This document shows, in pieces, positions 33,161 through 45,131 of a stretch of DNA of 64,000 nucleotides. The stretch is from Erythroxylum novogranatense (Eukaryota; Streptophyta; Magnoliopsida; Malpighiales; Erythroxylaceae), in the NCBI GenBank assembly GCA_029891385.1, contig CM057235.1, positions 11,465,001-11,529,000 on the forward strand. Direction: 5' to 3'. The position numbers and the translations under genes are program-made. How positions within the stretch are numbered: position 1 is the first letter of the stretch; each line of letters starts with the position of its first letter. Under the pieces are notes generated by a model that worked only from the letters and a program-made list of their open reading frames with translations, was not told the DNA's origin and made no database searches.

Positions 33161-33778
33161 ATGGAGCAAGTTATTGGTGACTTAAATGATGGTTTGAGAA
33201 CCAGGAGAAATGTCTATGAGAATATGAGCAATTCAGCCTTCATCTCATTAGTAGAACCCAAGAATATAGAAGAAGCTCTTAAAGATGAAAACTGGTTATT
33301 ATCCATGCAAGAAGAGCTTAATCAATTCAAACGGAATGATGTATGGGATTTGGTAGCTCCACCAAAAGACAAGACTATTATTGGAGTCAAGTGGGTAAAT
33401 CGGATAAAATATGATGAGAATGGTGAAGCGATTAAAAATAAATCAAGGTTAGTGGCTCAAGGATTTTATCAAGAAGAAGGCCTTGATTACAATGAGACAT
33501 ATGCTCCTGTGGCTCGGTTGGGGGCAATAAGGCTACTATGTGCTTTTGCGTCTCATAAAAGGATCAAATTAAATCAAATGGACGTCAAGAGCGCATTTCT
33601 CAATGGGTACATTCAAGAGGAAGTCTATTTCAAACAACCACCAGAATTTGAAGATCATGAGCATCCGGATTATGTCTACAAACTCAAGAAGGCACTTTAT
33701 GGATTAAAGCAAGCACCTAGAGCATGGTATGAGAGGTTAAGTACTTTTCTAACTCAACATGGGTATGTTAAGTGGTAA
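33161..33778 (+). pseudogene. reverse transcriptase N-terminal part, copy B
   Basis: Starts MEQVIGDLNDGLRTRRN, slightly longer at the front than copy A, where a base is missing. RT motifs to QAPRAWYERLSTFL are as in copy A. It ends by frameshift at about 33770: here the bases read gttaagtgg, in copy A gttcgtgg, which keeps the frame (GYVRGKID). The break lies just before the YVDD part. Confidence 0.85.
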
Positions 33779-34790
33779 GATTGATAATACTTTGTTTATT
33801 AAACATGTTGATCAATATATGCTTATTTGTGAAATTTATGTTGATGACATAGTGTTTGGTGCCACTAATGAATTTTTGTGCAAAGAATTTAGTGATTTAA
33901 TGCAAGGTGAATTTGAAATGAGCATGATGGGAGAACTCAAGTTCTTTCTTGGATTGCAAATCAAGCAACACAAAAATGGCATTTTCATCCACCAATCGAA
34001 GTATACCAAGGAACTTCTTAAGAAGTTTAAAATGGAAGGATGTAAAGTGGCAGCAACACCAATGGCAACAAATGTGGTCTTGGAGAAACATGAACATGAA
34101 GAAGATGTTGATCAAAAACTCTATAGAGGTATGATCGGCTCTCTCTTGTATTTAACTGCTTTTAAACCTGATATTATGTTTGCCACGTGTCTTTGTGCTA
34201 GATTTCAATCTTGCCCTAAGATTTCTCATTTGAGTGCTTGTAAAAGAATTTTTAGATATCTGAGTAGAACTGTTAATCATGGTTTATGGTATCCTAGTTG
34301 TGAATCCTTTGATTTGTATGCTTATAGTGATGCTGATCATGGTGGTTGTAGAATTGATAGAAAAAGCACCAGTGGTTTGTGTCATTTTTTAGGATCATCT
34401 TTGATATCTTGGGCTAGTAAAAAGCAAGTTAGTGTAGCCATTTCCACTGCTGAATCTGAATATGTAGCAGCTGGGAGTGCATGTGCCCAAGTTCTTTGGA
34501 TTAAACATCAATTTCTTAATTATGGTATTGTGGTTAAAAATATTCCTATTTATTGTGATAATACCAGTGCAATTTGTTTAAGTAAAAATCCAATTTTGCA
34601 TAGTAGAACAAAGCATATAGAAATTAGACATTATTTCATCCGTGATCATTGTTTAAAAGGTGACATTTGCTTTAATCATGTATCATCTAGTGACCAATTA
34701 GCTAACATTTTTACTAAACCACTTAAGGAAGATGTGTTTGTGCATATTAAATTGAGACTAGGCATGTGTGATTTAAATTCCTTTGGTTGA
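33759..34790 (+). pseudogene. RT catalytic part and RNase H, copy B
   Basis: Open frame of 343 residues after the frameshift. The apparent start MGMLSGKID is only a frame artefact. It carries YVDDIVFGAT, YRGMIGSLLYL, SDADHGG, RKSTSGLCHF, TAESEYVAAG and IFTKPL, identical to copy A. Separated from the N-terminal half it cannot work as reverse transcriptase. Confidence 0.85.
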
Positions 34791-34940
34791 ATTTATTTTT
34801 GGCTACATTCATATATCAAATGGTCAAAATTTGAGGCAAATGTGCAATCACATCCGAAGATACATTCATCATGTTGCATACTTGGGCTGAAAAGTGACTT
34901 ATTTGGAGTATTGGACACATTTTATAACTTGTCCATTAGC

Positions 34941-35088
34941 AAGTCGACTTATCAGGGAATTGGTCGACTTATGTTTGTTTTTTAGCGCTTGGGGAATGCA
35001 GAAATTTGAGGATAAGTCGACTTATGCAGATCGACAAGTCGACTTATGTATGTCGATAAGTCGACTTATGAGGGAGACAAGTCGACTT
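34941..35088. repeat. AAGTCGACTT palindrome cluster upstream of env-like gene, copy B
   Basis: Same five complete sites and one half site as copy A at 24752-24899, with no base change. Confidence 0.85.
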
Positions 35089-35341
35089 ATGGTCACACGG
35101 ACGCTTTAAAATCTTTTCTTCCCTTTCTTCTCCGCAGACCCTCTCTCTCTAAAACCCTAAAATTCCTCTCCTACAACTCGACTTATTTTCTTCAATCTCT
35201 TCAAATCTTACTTACCCATCAATTTTCGACCTCCATTATCACTAAACCCCCTTTTCTTTTCTTCAAATCAACCTTCTTTTCCAAAAACCCCTCTCTCAAA
35301 ACCCTAACCTGCGATTTTTCTCCTCTTCTCTCTAAAAATCC

Positions 35342-36218
35342 ATGGCTTCTAAAAATCTTCAAGGAAAGGAAAGAAACCGCTCCTCGACAAGGTCCTCGTT
35401 TTCACTTTGGATTAAGAGCTCGTGGGTCCTCTTCGACAGGAGATGCTTCGAGAGAGCACGATGTGGTTAAACCTAGGTTTGTGTCAAAGGACGCACAAAC
35501 TCTCTACTACAAGGTGCTACAAAATGAGGTATTGATTCCCTCTATGAGATTTGACTGGGGTGAACTAGACCATGGTGAGTTCACTGATGTGTTTACTGAA
35601 ATTACGAATCTGGGATTGCGAAATTTCTTAGGATTTCAAGATGATATTTATGAAGATGTAGTAAGGGAATTCTATGCGAATCTGATTGTGACTGGCAGTA
35701 ATGTTGAGGATGGAGTTAATCTGTCATCTAAAATTAACGGGAAAACAATTTATCTATGTGAATCAAATTTGTGTTCCCTGTTTCATCTGCCTAGAGGAGG
35801 AGTTAGGCCTAGAGCTTCCTTTACTGACTTTGAAATTTTAAGGAATGCTGAAGGTGATACTGATGAGGAAGTTGAAGAGAATTTCGGTTATACTGAGGAA
35901 AAAGGGGCTGATCTGTTGAGTCGGTTATGTTCCGATCATTCCCCTCCCTTTGAGGCTATGGGTCTACCTCTAAATTATCGATTATTACATTATGCGATTA
36001 ATAGGGTTGTATACCCAAAGAAGGCTAGTAATAATCAGATTACTTCACTAGATAAGGAGATTCTTTGGCATATGGAGGAAGGAAGGAAAATCAACTATCC
36101 GAGCTTAGTTATTCAAATGATGAGGAAAAAGGCGACTCTATTACGAGGACAACTGAAAGGGAAACTAGTCCGGCATAAAGGAATGCCTTATGCTGCTTTG
36201 ATTACACATCTCTCTTAG
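35342..36218 (+). pseudogene. env-like protein, Sirevirus copy B
   Basis: The ATG at 35342 (MASKNLQ) runs out of frame because single A and G bases are missing compared with copy A. The rest, from KETAPRQGPRF to GMPYAALITHLS, is one open frame that also extends upstream into non-coding leader (to 35046). So copy B keeps the body and copy A the start. Content is as described for copy A: a soluble domain, acidic stretch, no membrane segment visible. Function unknown. Confidence 0.7.
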
Positions 36219-36278
36219 GTCCAAAAGTGCAATCTGGATTCCTATGCTTGTCTTCCTTATCCTCAGAGTTAGAGATTA

Positions 36279-36635
36279 ATGCCTTATAACTTGAGGAGCA
36301 TGAAGCTTGTTAAAACTGTTGAAAAAGGCTGGGTCTACTCTTATCATGTTGACAAGCTTGGCTTGACTTTAGAAGGTGCGCAGGTACCTTCGAGGAAACG
36401 ATCTAAGAGGACAGCAGATAGTCTAAGTAGCTCACGGCCAAGTAATGTGGGAAGAAGTGAGGTATCTCATGAGGAAATTGCTGAAATTAATAAACAATTG
36501 GATGATATCAATGATCGCATCGATGGTATCCAGACTATACTTCATGGGTTTGCAAAGAAAATGGATGCACAACACCGAATGCTTAAGAAGATCTTTAAGA
36601 AGTTAGGGTGTAGGCATGATGATTCTTCGTCATGA
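36279..36635 (+). CDS. small coiled-coil ORF downstream of env-like gene, copy B
   Basis: 118 codons identical in protein to 26090-26446: MPYNLRSMKL start, basic RKRSKR, coiled coil around NKQLDDINDRIDGI. Same position and spacing after the env-like stop, so both were copied together. It may be the detached end of the env-like protein. Confidence 0.55.
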   Translation: MPYNLRSMKLVKTVEKGWVYSYHVDKLGLTLEGAQVPSRKRSKRTADSLSSSRPSNVGRSEVSHEEIAEINKQLDDINDRIDGIQTILHGFAKKMDAQHRMLKKIFKKLGCRHDDSSS

Positions 36636-36813
36636 TGTGTATTGACTTTTGCCTTGACCGACACTTAATCTTCTGTTTTGTTTTATGTCTTTGGTGCAAT
36701 TTGGTGTTTTGTAATGACTATTGCTATTATTTGTGTTTGATGCTATGTTTTGGTTATAAACTTCATTAATCTTCATTTGAAACTATTTTCCCTATTCATT
36801 CTTTTTATTATGA

Positions 36814-37053
36814 CAAAAAGGGGGAGTAAAATTGGAAATTGATATATAAAATTGGAAATTGATATTTGATTGAGGAGTGAAAATTCATTGATTTGCAACT
36901 ATATTGATTTCTAATTAAATCATTGGTTTATTAATTAAGGGGGAGACAAACTAACCATCAAGACAAGGGATTAAAAAACCTTGATCAAGTTTTATGTCTT
37001 TCAAATTTCTTTTCAATTTCTAAATATGTTGTCATTATCAAAAAGGGGGAGAT
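36814..37053 (+). promoter_or_regulatory. polypurine tracts, copy B
   Basis: caaaaagggggag (36814-36826), a middle ttaagggggagac tract, and aaaaagggggagat (37040-37053) directly before the 3' LTR. Confidence 0.8.
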
Positions 37054-38084
37054 TGTTGGACCAATGGTGGTTAACAAATTAAATCCCTTTATGTTTTGAT
37101 AATAATAAAATATCTAGAATTAGTTAAAAAATTATTTCAGGTATTATTCAATGAAAGAATTGTGCAAATCAAGATGGGCAAGTGATTAATCATTGAAGAA
37201 TCAAGATGGGAGTTTCCTTATAAGTGAAAGAGGCATTAATAATGAGGATTATAGAAGATTTGGATGGATATTACCGTTGAAGCCAACATAAGTCGACGTT
37301 CACAACATAAGTCGACTTACACATAAAGATCTGAACAGCATAACTCGACTAGAACACCATAACTCGACTAATAGATGAAGATATGTCAACACAAGTCGAC
37401 TAATCATACATAAGTCGACTTATCGAGGACGACAAGTCGACTTACATAGCACAAGTCAACTTATTGGAGAGCAGAGAATGAAATTTTACGTAAATGGTTA
37501 GCACAAGTCGACTTATTCATTCGACAAGTCGACTTGTGGATGCAGCAAATCAACTCCAACGGTCCAATTAGCCACAAATGGAAAGGAGATTATTAAGGAA
37601 CGGCTATAACAATCATGCAACGGCTAGAATGAGCTCCAACAGCTATTTTCTTCAAGTATAAAGAGTGAATGATTGATGAAGAGTATAGGGAAGTTCTACA
37701 AGTGAAAATACTCTTCTATTGCTTCAAAATTGCTCATTATTGTTCTTATTTTGTTACACAATTGTATTGAGCATTTGTTCTTCAAATCTTTATCTTATTT
37801 CTCTTACAATTAAAGTGGCTAGTGAAAGGTCACATGTGAGGTAGCTTGAGCCGGAAATTAAGTGGTATTGGTAGGATTTGTGCCGGAAAAAAAATCATTT
37901 GTAAAGGTAGCTTGAGCCAGAAATCAAGTGGTGTTGGTAGGATTTGTGTCGGAAGACAAATCAAGTGTAAAGGTAGCTTGAGCCGAAAATCAAGCGGTAT
38001 TGTAAGAGTTCACACTGAACTACAAAGTGTGTAATAAAGTGGTTTGCAAAATCCTAAGTGGGAGCTTAGGTAGAGGACGTAGGT
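37054..38084 (+). repeat. 3' LTR of Sirevirus, copy B, first part
   Basis: TGTTGGACC start after the polypurine tract. It carries palindromes and the hairpin array (37844-37995). It is cut at taggt (38080-38084), the target site of the Gypsy element. The LTR resumes at 47305. Confidence 0.9.
37844..37995 (+). other. hairpin array, 3' LTR copy B
   Basis: Five units with loops gccggaaa, a damaged one (gccggaaa with a lost right stem), gccagaaa, gtcggaag in a perfect GATTTGT/ACAAATC stem, and gccgaaaa in a GCTTGA/TCAAGC stem. The same changes are present at 27655-27806. Confidence 0.7.
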
Positions 38085-40233
38085 TGTTAGGCCCGGATCC
38101 CGGATCTCCATTCCCAAGGCAGCCCCTCAGGCTGCGCCCGCGATGGCGCCCCAGTACGTCAGACCCGATCCTAACATCCATACATATACACAATTCGATT
38201 CACACATACTCATACTCATTCATGCAATTTCGCACACATTAACATATAATTAATCACCCCATAAACTAAGGGGCTTCATGCCATTACAATTCAAAGGAAA
38301 TTAAGCAAATATCCTCAAATATAGCATAATATAAAATAAAATTTAAATCCAAAATACATTAGTATGCTCCATGATGATATGTTGGCAGGCTAACCAAAGT
38401 ACTAACTTAATGCAAAGCTCCTAACTAGCTTGAAGTTTCCGATGCCTTGCAAGATCAACGATCGCCTCGTTCTGCACCTGAGGAGGGGAGAGTAATGGGG
38501 TGAGCTGCGAAGCTCAGTGGCATATATGTTTATAGCCATTGGCAACGAGCCAAACAATCGTACAAGTATAGCAAGTCAAAAATTCATCAAGTGATTCACA
38601 TTCATATAAATATATGTCATGCAATAACATAACGATTATTATGCATCATTTCTATCCAATCAATCATGAATGCACACAAATGGTTCGAGAGTTCCGTAAA
38701 ACAATCCGGATAAACCAAAGTTTAATCTGTAAACTATCCGAGTCCGATTTCTCAAGGATCTCGTTGCCTCAAGCGGGCAGCCGGGAGAAGGTTTTATGTC
38801 AACGTGCACGGACTCCATCCGTAACTCTCTCACCCAAACAATACACATAACCATTCGTTCCATATTCAAAGCATTTTTCAAAGCTTTCAAAATTTCATTC
38901 TTTCCATTCTCACAAAATGCCATAAGGCCTATCAAGGCCATGCATAATCATCATCACAATGCATGTTCAATATTTCAACACAAGTAATGTCACATAATGC
39001 AAGCAAGCATACATAAGGCAATTTGCCCATACACACAATAACCATAAACATATTACCCACCTAATATCGCTCGAGTATCTGACTCACTGGGGTCTTTCCT
39101 CTTGCGATTGGGTCAGGTCGGCTTGGTTTCCTATAATAAACCAAGTTCTCATTCAATCAATACGCAAAAGAAATAGTCCATAAAGCTTGACAATCAAAAG
39201 TAAAGCACTAAAAGTCTACATCCAGCTTCCATCTAAATTCCCAAACCCTTAAAGGCTGATTCCGAACTTCCTTTCTTTATACAACTTGTAGCCCTATATT
39301 TCTATATCACAACGAATCCAAAATCACCTCATTTGGACACCTATAGCAAAAGATATACCCAAAATACAAAACTTCATCTTTTTTGGAACCAAGGCGCTCG
39401 TCGCGACGTAGGGACATTCTACGAGACGAAAGCCACGCTCGTTGCAGCGAACAGCCCGCGCTCGCCACGGTGTGCACATAAGTGTGCACCGCGGCGAAGA
39501 CCACACCTTCGCACATTGCGGTGAATAAACATTAATTCGTCACGACGTTGCTTCCCTTTCTTGCACGCCGCGGCGTGTTCATATGCACGTCGCGACGTGC
39601 GGGTCTAGAGAACGACTCCGAAACTCGATTTCTAGCATTTTCCAACTTCAATCCTCTCCCTTTTCCAAATGCAACACATCTAAACCTTAGAGCAAGTCTT
39701 ATGCTACATTTCTAACTCAGTAGCAACTCAAAATCAATCATAAACGCATCAACCCAAGAAATCTAACCATTTTTTTGCTTTACCAACCCTAAAACCTTTG
39801 ATTCTCTACATTCTACATTCTTCTAAGTTTAATCTAACCAAAACAAGATTAACACAAGCAGAACTTACCCGGAAATCACGTTAAACTGTCGAAAATCTTC
39901 AATGGTCGAAGTCTCTCTTCTCCTCTCTTCCTCCTTCACGACGGTGCTTCTCCTTCTTTCTCTTCTCCTTTTCCTTCTTCCAATTTCCTACTTAAGTCAA
40001 AGGAAGCATAAAGACCATTATACCCTTCCTTTCAAAGCTTAAATTTATCTAACTCAAGAAATCTTCCCATAATGCCCTCATAACTTTTTACTCTTTTTAA
40101 TTCTCACTTAACCACAAATAAACCTTAATTATCCAATAATCCTCTCAATTTAATCAAACTAAGGCATAAACACATAATTAACACAATTCATGCTTAATAA
40201 CATCATAAAAAAAACAAATTTCAGGGTCCAACA
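38085..40233 (-). repeat. 3' LTR of the Gypsy element (left)
   Basis: TGTTAGGCCCGGATCCC ... GGTCCAACA, 2149 bp. It contains the stem TGAGCT/AGCTCA (38501-38516) and a CpG-rich core (about 39390-39600). It differs from the right LTR mostly by transitions, so the insertion is not very recent. Its first 1.4 kb is also present at 27896-29290. Confidence 0.92.
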
Positions 40234-41557
40234 TTTCTCCCCCTCTTAAAAGAATTTCGTCCTCAAAATTATTACCTAGGTCATCGAAGAGATACGGATA
40301 CTTCTCCTTCATGGCTTCCAAGGGCTCCCATGTAGCCTCCTCTACCAAACGATTCCTCCATAGGACTTTGACTAACTGAACTGTCTTGTTCCTGAGGACT
40401 TTTTCCTTTGTATCCAAAATCTTCACTGGAAGCTCTTCATTACTCAGATCATCCCGCAACTGAACCTCACTAGACTGAATGATATGAGAAGGATCCGATC
40501 TATACCTCCTCAATATGGACACATGAAAAACATCATGAATCTGAGACAATTCCGGAGGTAATGCCAACCTGTAGGCGAGTGGTCCAATCCTCTCAAGGAT
40601 CTCATAAGGACCCACATACCTCGGACTCAACTTACCCTTCTTTCCGAAGCTCAACACTCCCTTCCAAGGAGATGTCTTAAGGAACACTTTCTCACCGACT
40701 TTATACTCCATCTCCTTTCGGTGAGCATCAATGTAACTCTTCATCCTATCCTGTGCTGCCTTAAGCCGCTGCTTAACCAAATTGACTTTATCAACTGTCG
40801 TCTGAATCAATTCTGGTCCTACCAGTCTCCGCTCTCCTTCTTCATCCCAACAAATCGGAGTCCTACACCTCCGCCCATACAAAGCCTCGTATGGAGCCAT
40901 CTGAATGCTTGAATGGTACGAATTGTTATAAGCAAATTCGACCAACGGTAAATGCTCGTCCCATGCTCCTCGAAAATCCATCACACAAGCCCGAAGCATC
41001 CCCTCAAGAGTCCAAATAGTCCTCTCAGATTGACCATCCGTCTGATGGTGAAACGTCGTACTAAAATTCAACTTCGTACCTAAAGCTTCCTGCAAACTAC
41101 CCTAAAACCTCAAAGTAAACCGCAGGTCTCTATCAGACACAATCGAATTCGGAATCCCATGCAATCTCACTATCTCATCAATATACTTCTTTGCTAGCAC
41201 ATGCAAAGAATCAGTCTGCTTAATCGCCAAAAAGTGAGCTGACTTGGTCAACCGATCCACAATAACCCAAATTGCATCATGCTTCCTACTGGTCTTAGGC
41301 AAACCCATCAAAAAATCCATAGTCACCATTTGCCACTTCCATTCTGGAATAGGCAACGGCCTCAACTTGCCCGAAGGTGCCTGGTGTTCAGCCTTGACTT
41401 GCTGACACACTAGACACTTACTGACAATGTCTGCTACATCTCTCTTCATGCCTTTCTACCAAAAATGCTCTCTCAGATCTCTGTACATCCTGGTGCTACC
41501 CGGATACATGGCATAAGGCGCATTGTGTGCCTCATCCATAATCTCAACCTTAACCTC
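40178..41557 (-). pseudogene. integrase and chromodomain, Gypsy element
   Basis: One phase with TAG stops at 41456-41458 and 41102-41104, each most simply a Trp TGG to TAG change. Zinc site: H...H (EAHNAPYAMYPGSTRMYRDL, then REHF) and CLVCQQVK. Core: D in VTMDFLMGLP, D in VSDRDLRF, E in TDGQSERTIWTLEGM. C-terminal: GEKVFLKTSPWKG, GPYEILERIG, DVFHVSILRRY. Chromodomain: ILDTKEKVLRNKTV, LVKVLWRN, EEATWEPLEAM. The chromodomain in chromoviruses directs integration to modified chromatin. The frame runs over the polypurine tract into the LTR and stops at 40178. Confidence 0.9.
40234..40252 (-). promoter_or_regulatory. polypurine tract of the Gypsy element
   Basis: Minus strand CTTTTAAGAGGGGGAGAAA, touching the 3' LTR. 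The pol frame reads through it into the LTR without a stop. Confidence 0.85.
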
Positions 41558-42091
41558 CTACACATCTGGGATACACAATCTGTTCCTCACTGTCATAAGC
41601 CCATCATCCCTCACCTCTATTTCAGAAATCTTGCAATTTCGAATTTCATCTCTGAGCTTGCTCAACCCTGCATCTTGTGCCTGCAATTCCTTAACTTTCT
41701 CCCTGAGTATCGGTCTTACTCGGAAGTTAGCTAGAAGACACTCCGGCTCCTCCTGCTTCAAGCTTATGTTAAACTTGGCCATCTCTTCTAATAAAGGAAG
41801 ATAAACCGCTCGAACATGAGCAATCGAAGACTTCCTACTCAAAGCATCTGCCACTACATTGGCCTTGCCCGGATGATACTCAATTAGCAATTCATAATCC
41901 TTGAGCAATTCGATCCATTTTCGTTGTCTCAAATTCAATTTCTTCTGGCTCAACAAAAACTTCAGACTCTTATGATCGGTAAAAATCCTCGTCTGAACTC
42001 CATACAGGTAATGCCTCCAAATCTTCAAAGAAAAGATCATAGCTGCCAACTCCAAATCATGCGTCAGATAGTTCAACTCATAAGTCTTCAA
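41558..42091 (-). pseudogene. RNase H, Gypsy element
   Basis: Between TAG at 42092-42094 and TAG at 41558-41560, in phase with RT. It holds [67 protein letters not shown], the usual Gypsy RNase H end. An integrase-linker stretch follows. The stop before it stands where Gln (SRQLKTYE) is usual, a CAG to TAG change. Confidence 0.9.
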
Positions 42092-43744
42092 CTACCTCGA
42101 AACATAAGCAATCACCCGGTCTCCCTGCATCAAAACACAACCAAGACCTTTCCTCGAAGCGTCACTGTACACAGTATAACCCTCATCTCTAGAAGGCAAC
42201 ATCAAAATCGGAGCACTCGTCAATCTGTGCTTAAGTTCCTCAAAACTCTGCTGGCACTCATCACTCCAGACAAACTTCTGATTCTTCCCCAACAACTTAG
42301 TTATCGGAGCGGATATCATAGAGAATCCCTCCATAAATCTCCTGTAATAACCTGCTAAACCCAGAAAACTCCTCACCTCTGCTACATTCTTCGGTGCTTC
42401 CCAATTCACCACAGCTTCTATCTTCTTTGGATCCACATGCACTCCTTGCTCTGAGATCACATGTCCAAGAAATACAACTTCCCTCAGCCAAAATTCGCAT
42501 TTATCGAATTTAGCATACAACTTGTTCCTCCTCAAAGTCTCCAAAGCAATCCTCAAATGCTCCTCATGTTGCTCATCACTCTTGGAATAAACTAATATAT
42601 CATCAATGAAGAAAATGATAAATTGGTCCAAGAATGGCTTAAAGACCCGATTCATCAAATCCATAAAAGCTGCAGGCGCATTCGTCAATCCCAAAGGCAT
42701 AACCAAAAACTCAAAATGCCCATACCGCGTCCTAAAAGCAATCTTCGGCACATCCAACTCCTTAATCCTCAACTGATGGTAACCTGATCTCAAGTCTATC
42801 TTGGAGAAGACTTTCGCCCCTTGTAATTGATCAAACATATCATCAATGCGAGGAAGCGAATACCTGTTCTTCACAGTGACCTGATTCAGCTTCCTGTAGT
42901 CCACACACATCCTCAATGATCCATCTTTCTTCTTCACAAACAGGACCGGAGCTCCCCAAGGTGAAGAACTCGGCCTGATATACCCTTTTTCCAACATCTC
43001 CTCCAATTGCTCCTTAAGCTCTTTCAATTCCGCCGGAGCCATCCGATAAGGCAGAATTGAAATCGACGCTGTACCTGACAGAAGCTCAATAGGAAACTCA
43101 ATCTCCCGAGCTGGTGGTAATCCAGGCAATTCCTCAGGGAAGACATCCGAGAAATTCTTGACTACTGGAATATCCTCTAGCTTTCCTCTATCTGCCCTGG
43201 TGTCTACCACATAGGCCAAAAATGCCTCACAACCTCTCCTCATCAGCCTCTCTGTTGTCAAAACCGAAACAATCCTTGACAAACTTACTTTTCTGTCCCC
43301 AACAAACACCACTCTTCTGCCATCATCCAAATCAAAATCCACTGTCTTCCGCTTACAATCCAGACGAGCATTGTACCTCTCTAACGTATCCATACCCAAT
43401 ATTACATCTAGTCCTCCCATCTTCAGTGGCATCAGATCTACCACTAGAAGTGCTCCACCAATACTAAGCTCACAGCCTCTATACACTTGACTAATCACAA
43501 TATACTGACCGATCGGAGTACTCACCATCAGCGGAGTATCCAACGGACTCACTACCCTATCACACACAGGTCTACTCGAAGACACAAACGAGTGAGTAGA
43601 ACCCGGATCAATCAAAACAAGCACATCATCAGCAAATAATCTAACCATACTAGTGATAACATCTGGCGCGACCTCTGCATCCTCCCGCGTCATCGCAAAC
43701 ACCCTAACTGGTGCCTGCCCTCTCGGTCTCCCTGGAAGACTCAC
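42092..43744 (-). pseudogene. aspartic protease and reverse transcriptase, Gypsy element
   Basis: 550 residues without a stop. Protease: [14 protein letters not shown] with catalytic D, then [112 protein letters not shown] and catalytic [11 protein letters not shown] (YxDD class), then [10 protein letters not shown] and [18 protein letters not shown]. The first codon of the frame is not a start; gag joins by a one-base frame difference at about 43741. This domain set is whole, but the surrounding stops make the element non-autonomous. Confidence 0.92.
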
Positions 43745-44967
43745 CCTCTTGTGATGTCAGGCGCCCACTTCGTCAAGTCCTCATCCCACAGTCTACATCC
43801 TCCAGGCACTGGCATCTGACTTCTCTCTCGTGGAGGTTGAGGACACTCTCTAGCTATGTGTCCCTTCTCCCCACAGTTGAAACAAGCTCCTATCAATCTG
43901 AAGCACTCTCCCCTATGAGGTCTCCTGCAGTGCTCACACTTCGGGATAAAGGACCTATCCCCATCTGTCCTTCTACCACTGCCCACCGTTGAAGCTTGGT
44001 GAGAAACAGTAGAAGTCCTCATCGGCCTCGATCTACTGGCACCACTGCTCCTCTCCTCAGACTGAACAGGGAAGCTCCTAGCACTCCTCTCAGGCATAGG
44101 AGTACTAGTACTACCTCCCCTCCTGAACTGCTCTCTGCCCTTCCTCTTCTTGTTCACTGCACTCTTAATATTCTCAATGTTCTCAACCCGTAAAGCTGCC
44201 TCGACCAGCTGCTGAAAATCACAAAATTTTTACACAATCACCTTCTCTGTGATGGCCAAGTGCAGACCCGACTCAAACCGGAGACATCTCGCAGCCTCAC
44301 TCAGCATCAGATCTGAAGCATACCTCGCCAACTGAGTGAACCGACGCTCATACTCACTGACCGTCATCTCCCTCTAAGTCAAACTGAGGAACTCCCTCTG
44401 CTTCTGCTAAATATATACCTCAGACAGATATTTCTTCCTCAAAGCAGCAAGGAAGTCTTGACATGCCAACCCTACTGGCCTCATCTGACTCCCTGGCATA
44501 GTCTCCCACTAATGCAGAGCATCTCCTTAAAGCAAACTTGCAGCATAGATGACCCTCTCGTCATCCTTACACTCCATCTGATCTAACACCCTCTCAGTCT
44601 TTCTCAACCAAGACTCAACTTCCTCGGGATCAGTGGTCCCGTAGAAGTTCACTACTCCATACTTCCTCAATCTATCAAACCGTCCCCCCTTCTGAACTGG
44701 GGTTGAAGTAGAAGGTTGTGGCATCTAACCCATAGCCTGCAAAAATGCCTGGGTGAATGCCTGGAACAGCCTCAGCTCTAATGGGGGCACTTGCTCCTGC
44801 GGAACTGGCGACTCCTGAGACTGCGAAGGAACGGGCTCACTACCTAGCCCTACAGAAGCCTCAGCATTTCCTGGGACTACTGACTCATCAGTCCTCTCCT
44901 CTCCAGTCGGAGAGCCAGGTGCAATGAATCCTTGCAAAGCTCCTCGTGTCCTTCTATGAGGTGGCAT
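43741..44967 (-). pseudogene. gag: gag, Gypsy element
   Basis: Starts MPPHRRTRGALQGF at ATG 44967, about 145 bases inside the primer site. After FLQAMG a TAG (CAG type) interrupts at 44725-44727. The Gag core follows (FDRLRKYGVVNFYGTTDPEEVESWL, ERVIYAASLL), then TAA and TAG stops around 44500 and more to 44158. The C-terminal part 44157-43741 is basic (NKKRKGREQFRRGG) and has two cysteine motifs: CEHCRRPHRGEC and the true zinc knuckle CFNCGEKGHIAREC. It is the RNA-binding capsid gene. It ends one base out of phase with protease. Confidence 0.88.
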
Positions 44968-45112
44968 CGTACTCCTTCAAAGGGAAACACTAAGGATTAG
45001 CTACAGGTCAATCTACATGTATGCATGATATGCATGTCACTTAATGCATCAATCGGATGTTCACATATCACACAGTCCTATTATGCATTCTAAGTCGAGG
45101 ATACCTAACCTA

Positions 45113-45127
45113 GGCTCTTTGATACCA
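45113..45127 (-). promoter_or_regulatory. primer binding site of the Gypsy element
   Basis: Minus strand TGGTATCAAAGAGCC, four bases after the 5' LTR end; complementary type of initiator-Met tRNA with small changes. Confidence 0.8.
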
Positions 45128-45131
45128 AACA

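Noticed and set aside
41924..42358. 144-codon plus-strand frame and others opposite the Gypsy pol gene
   Set aside because: Shadow of the RT/RNase H gene on the other strand.
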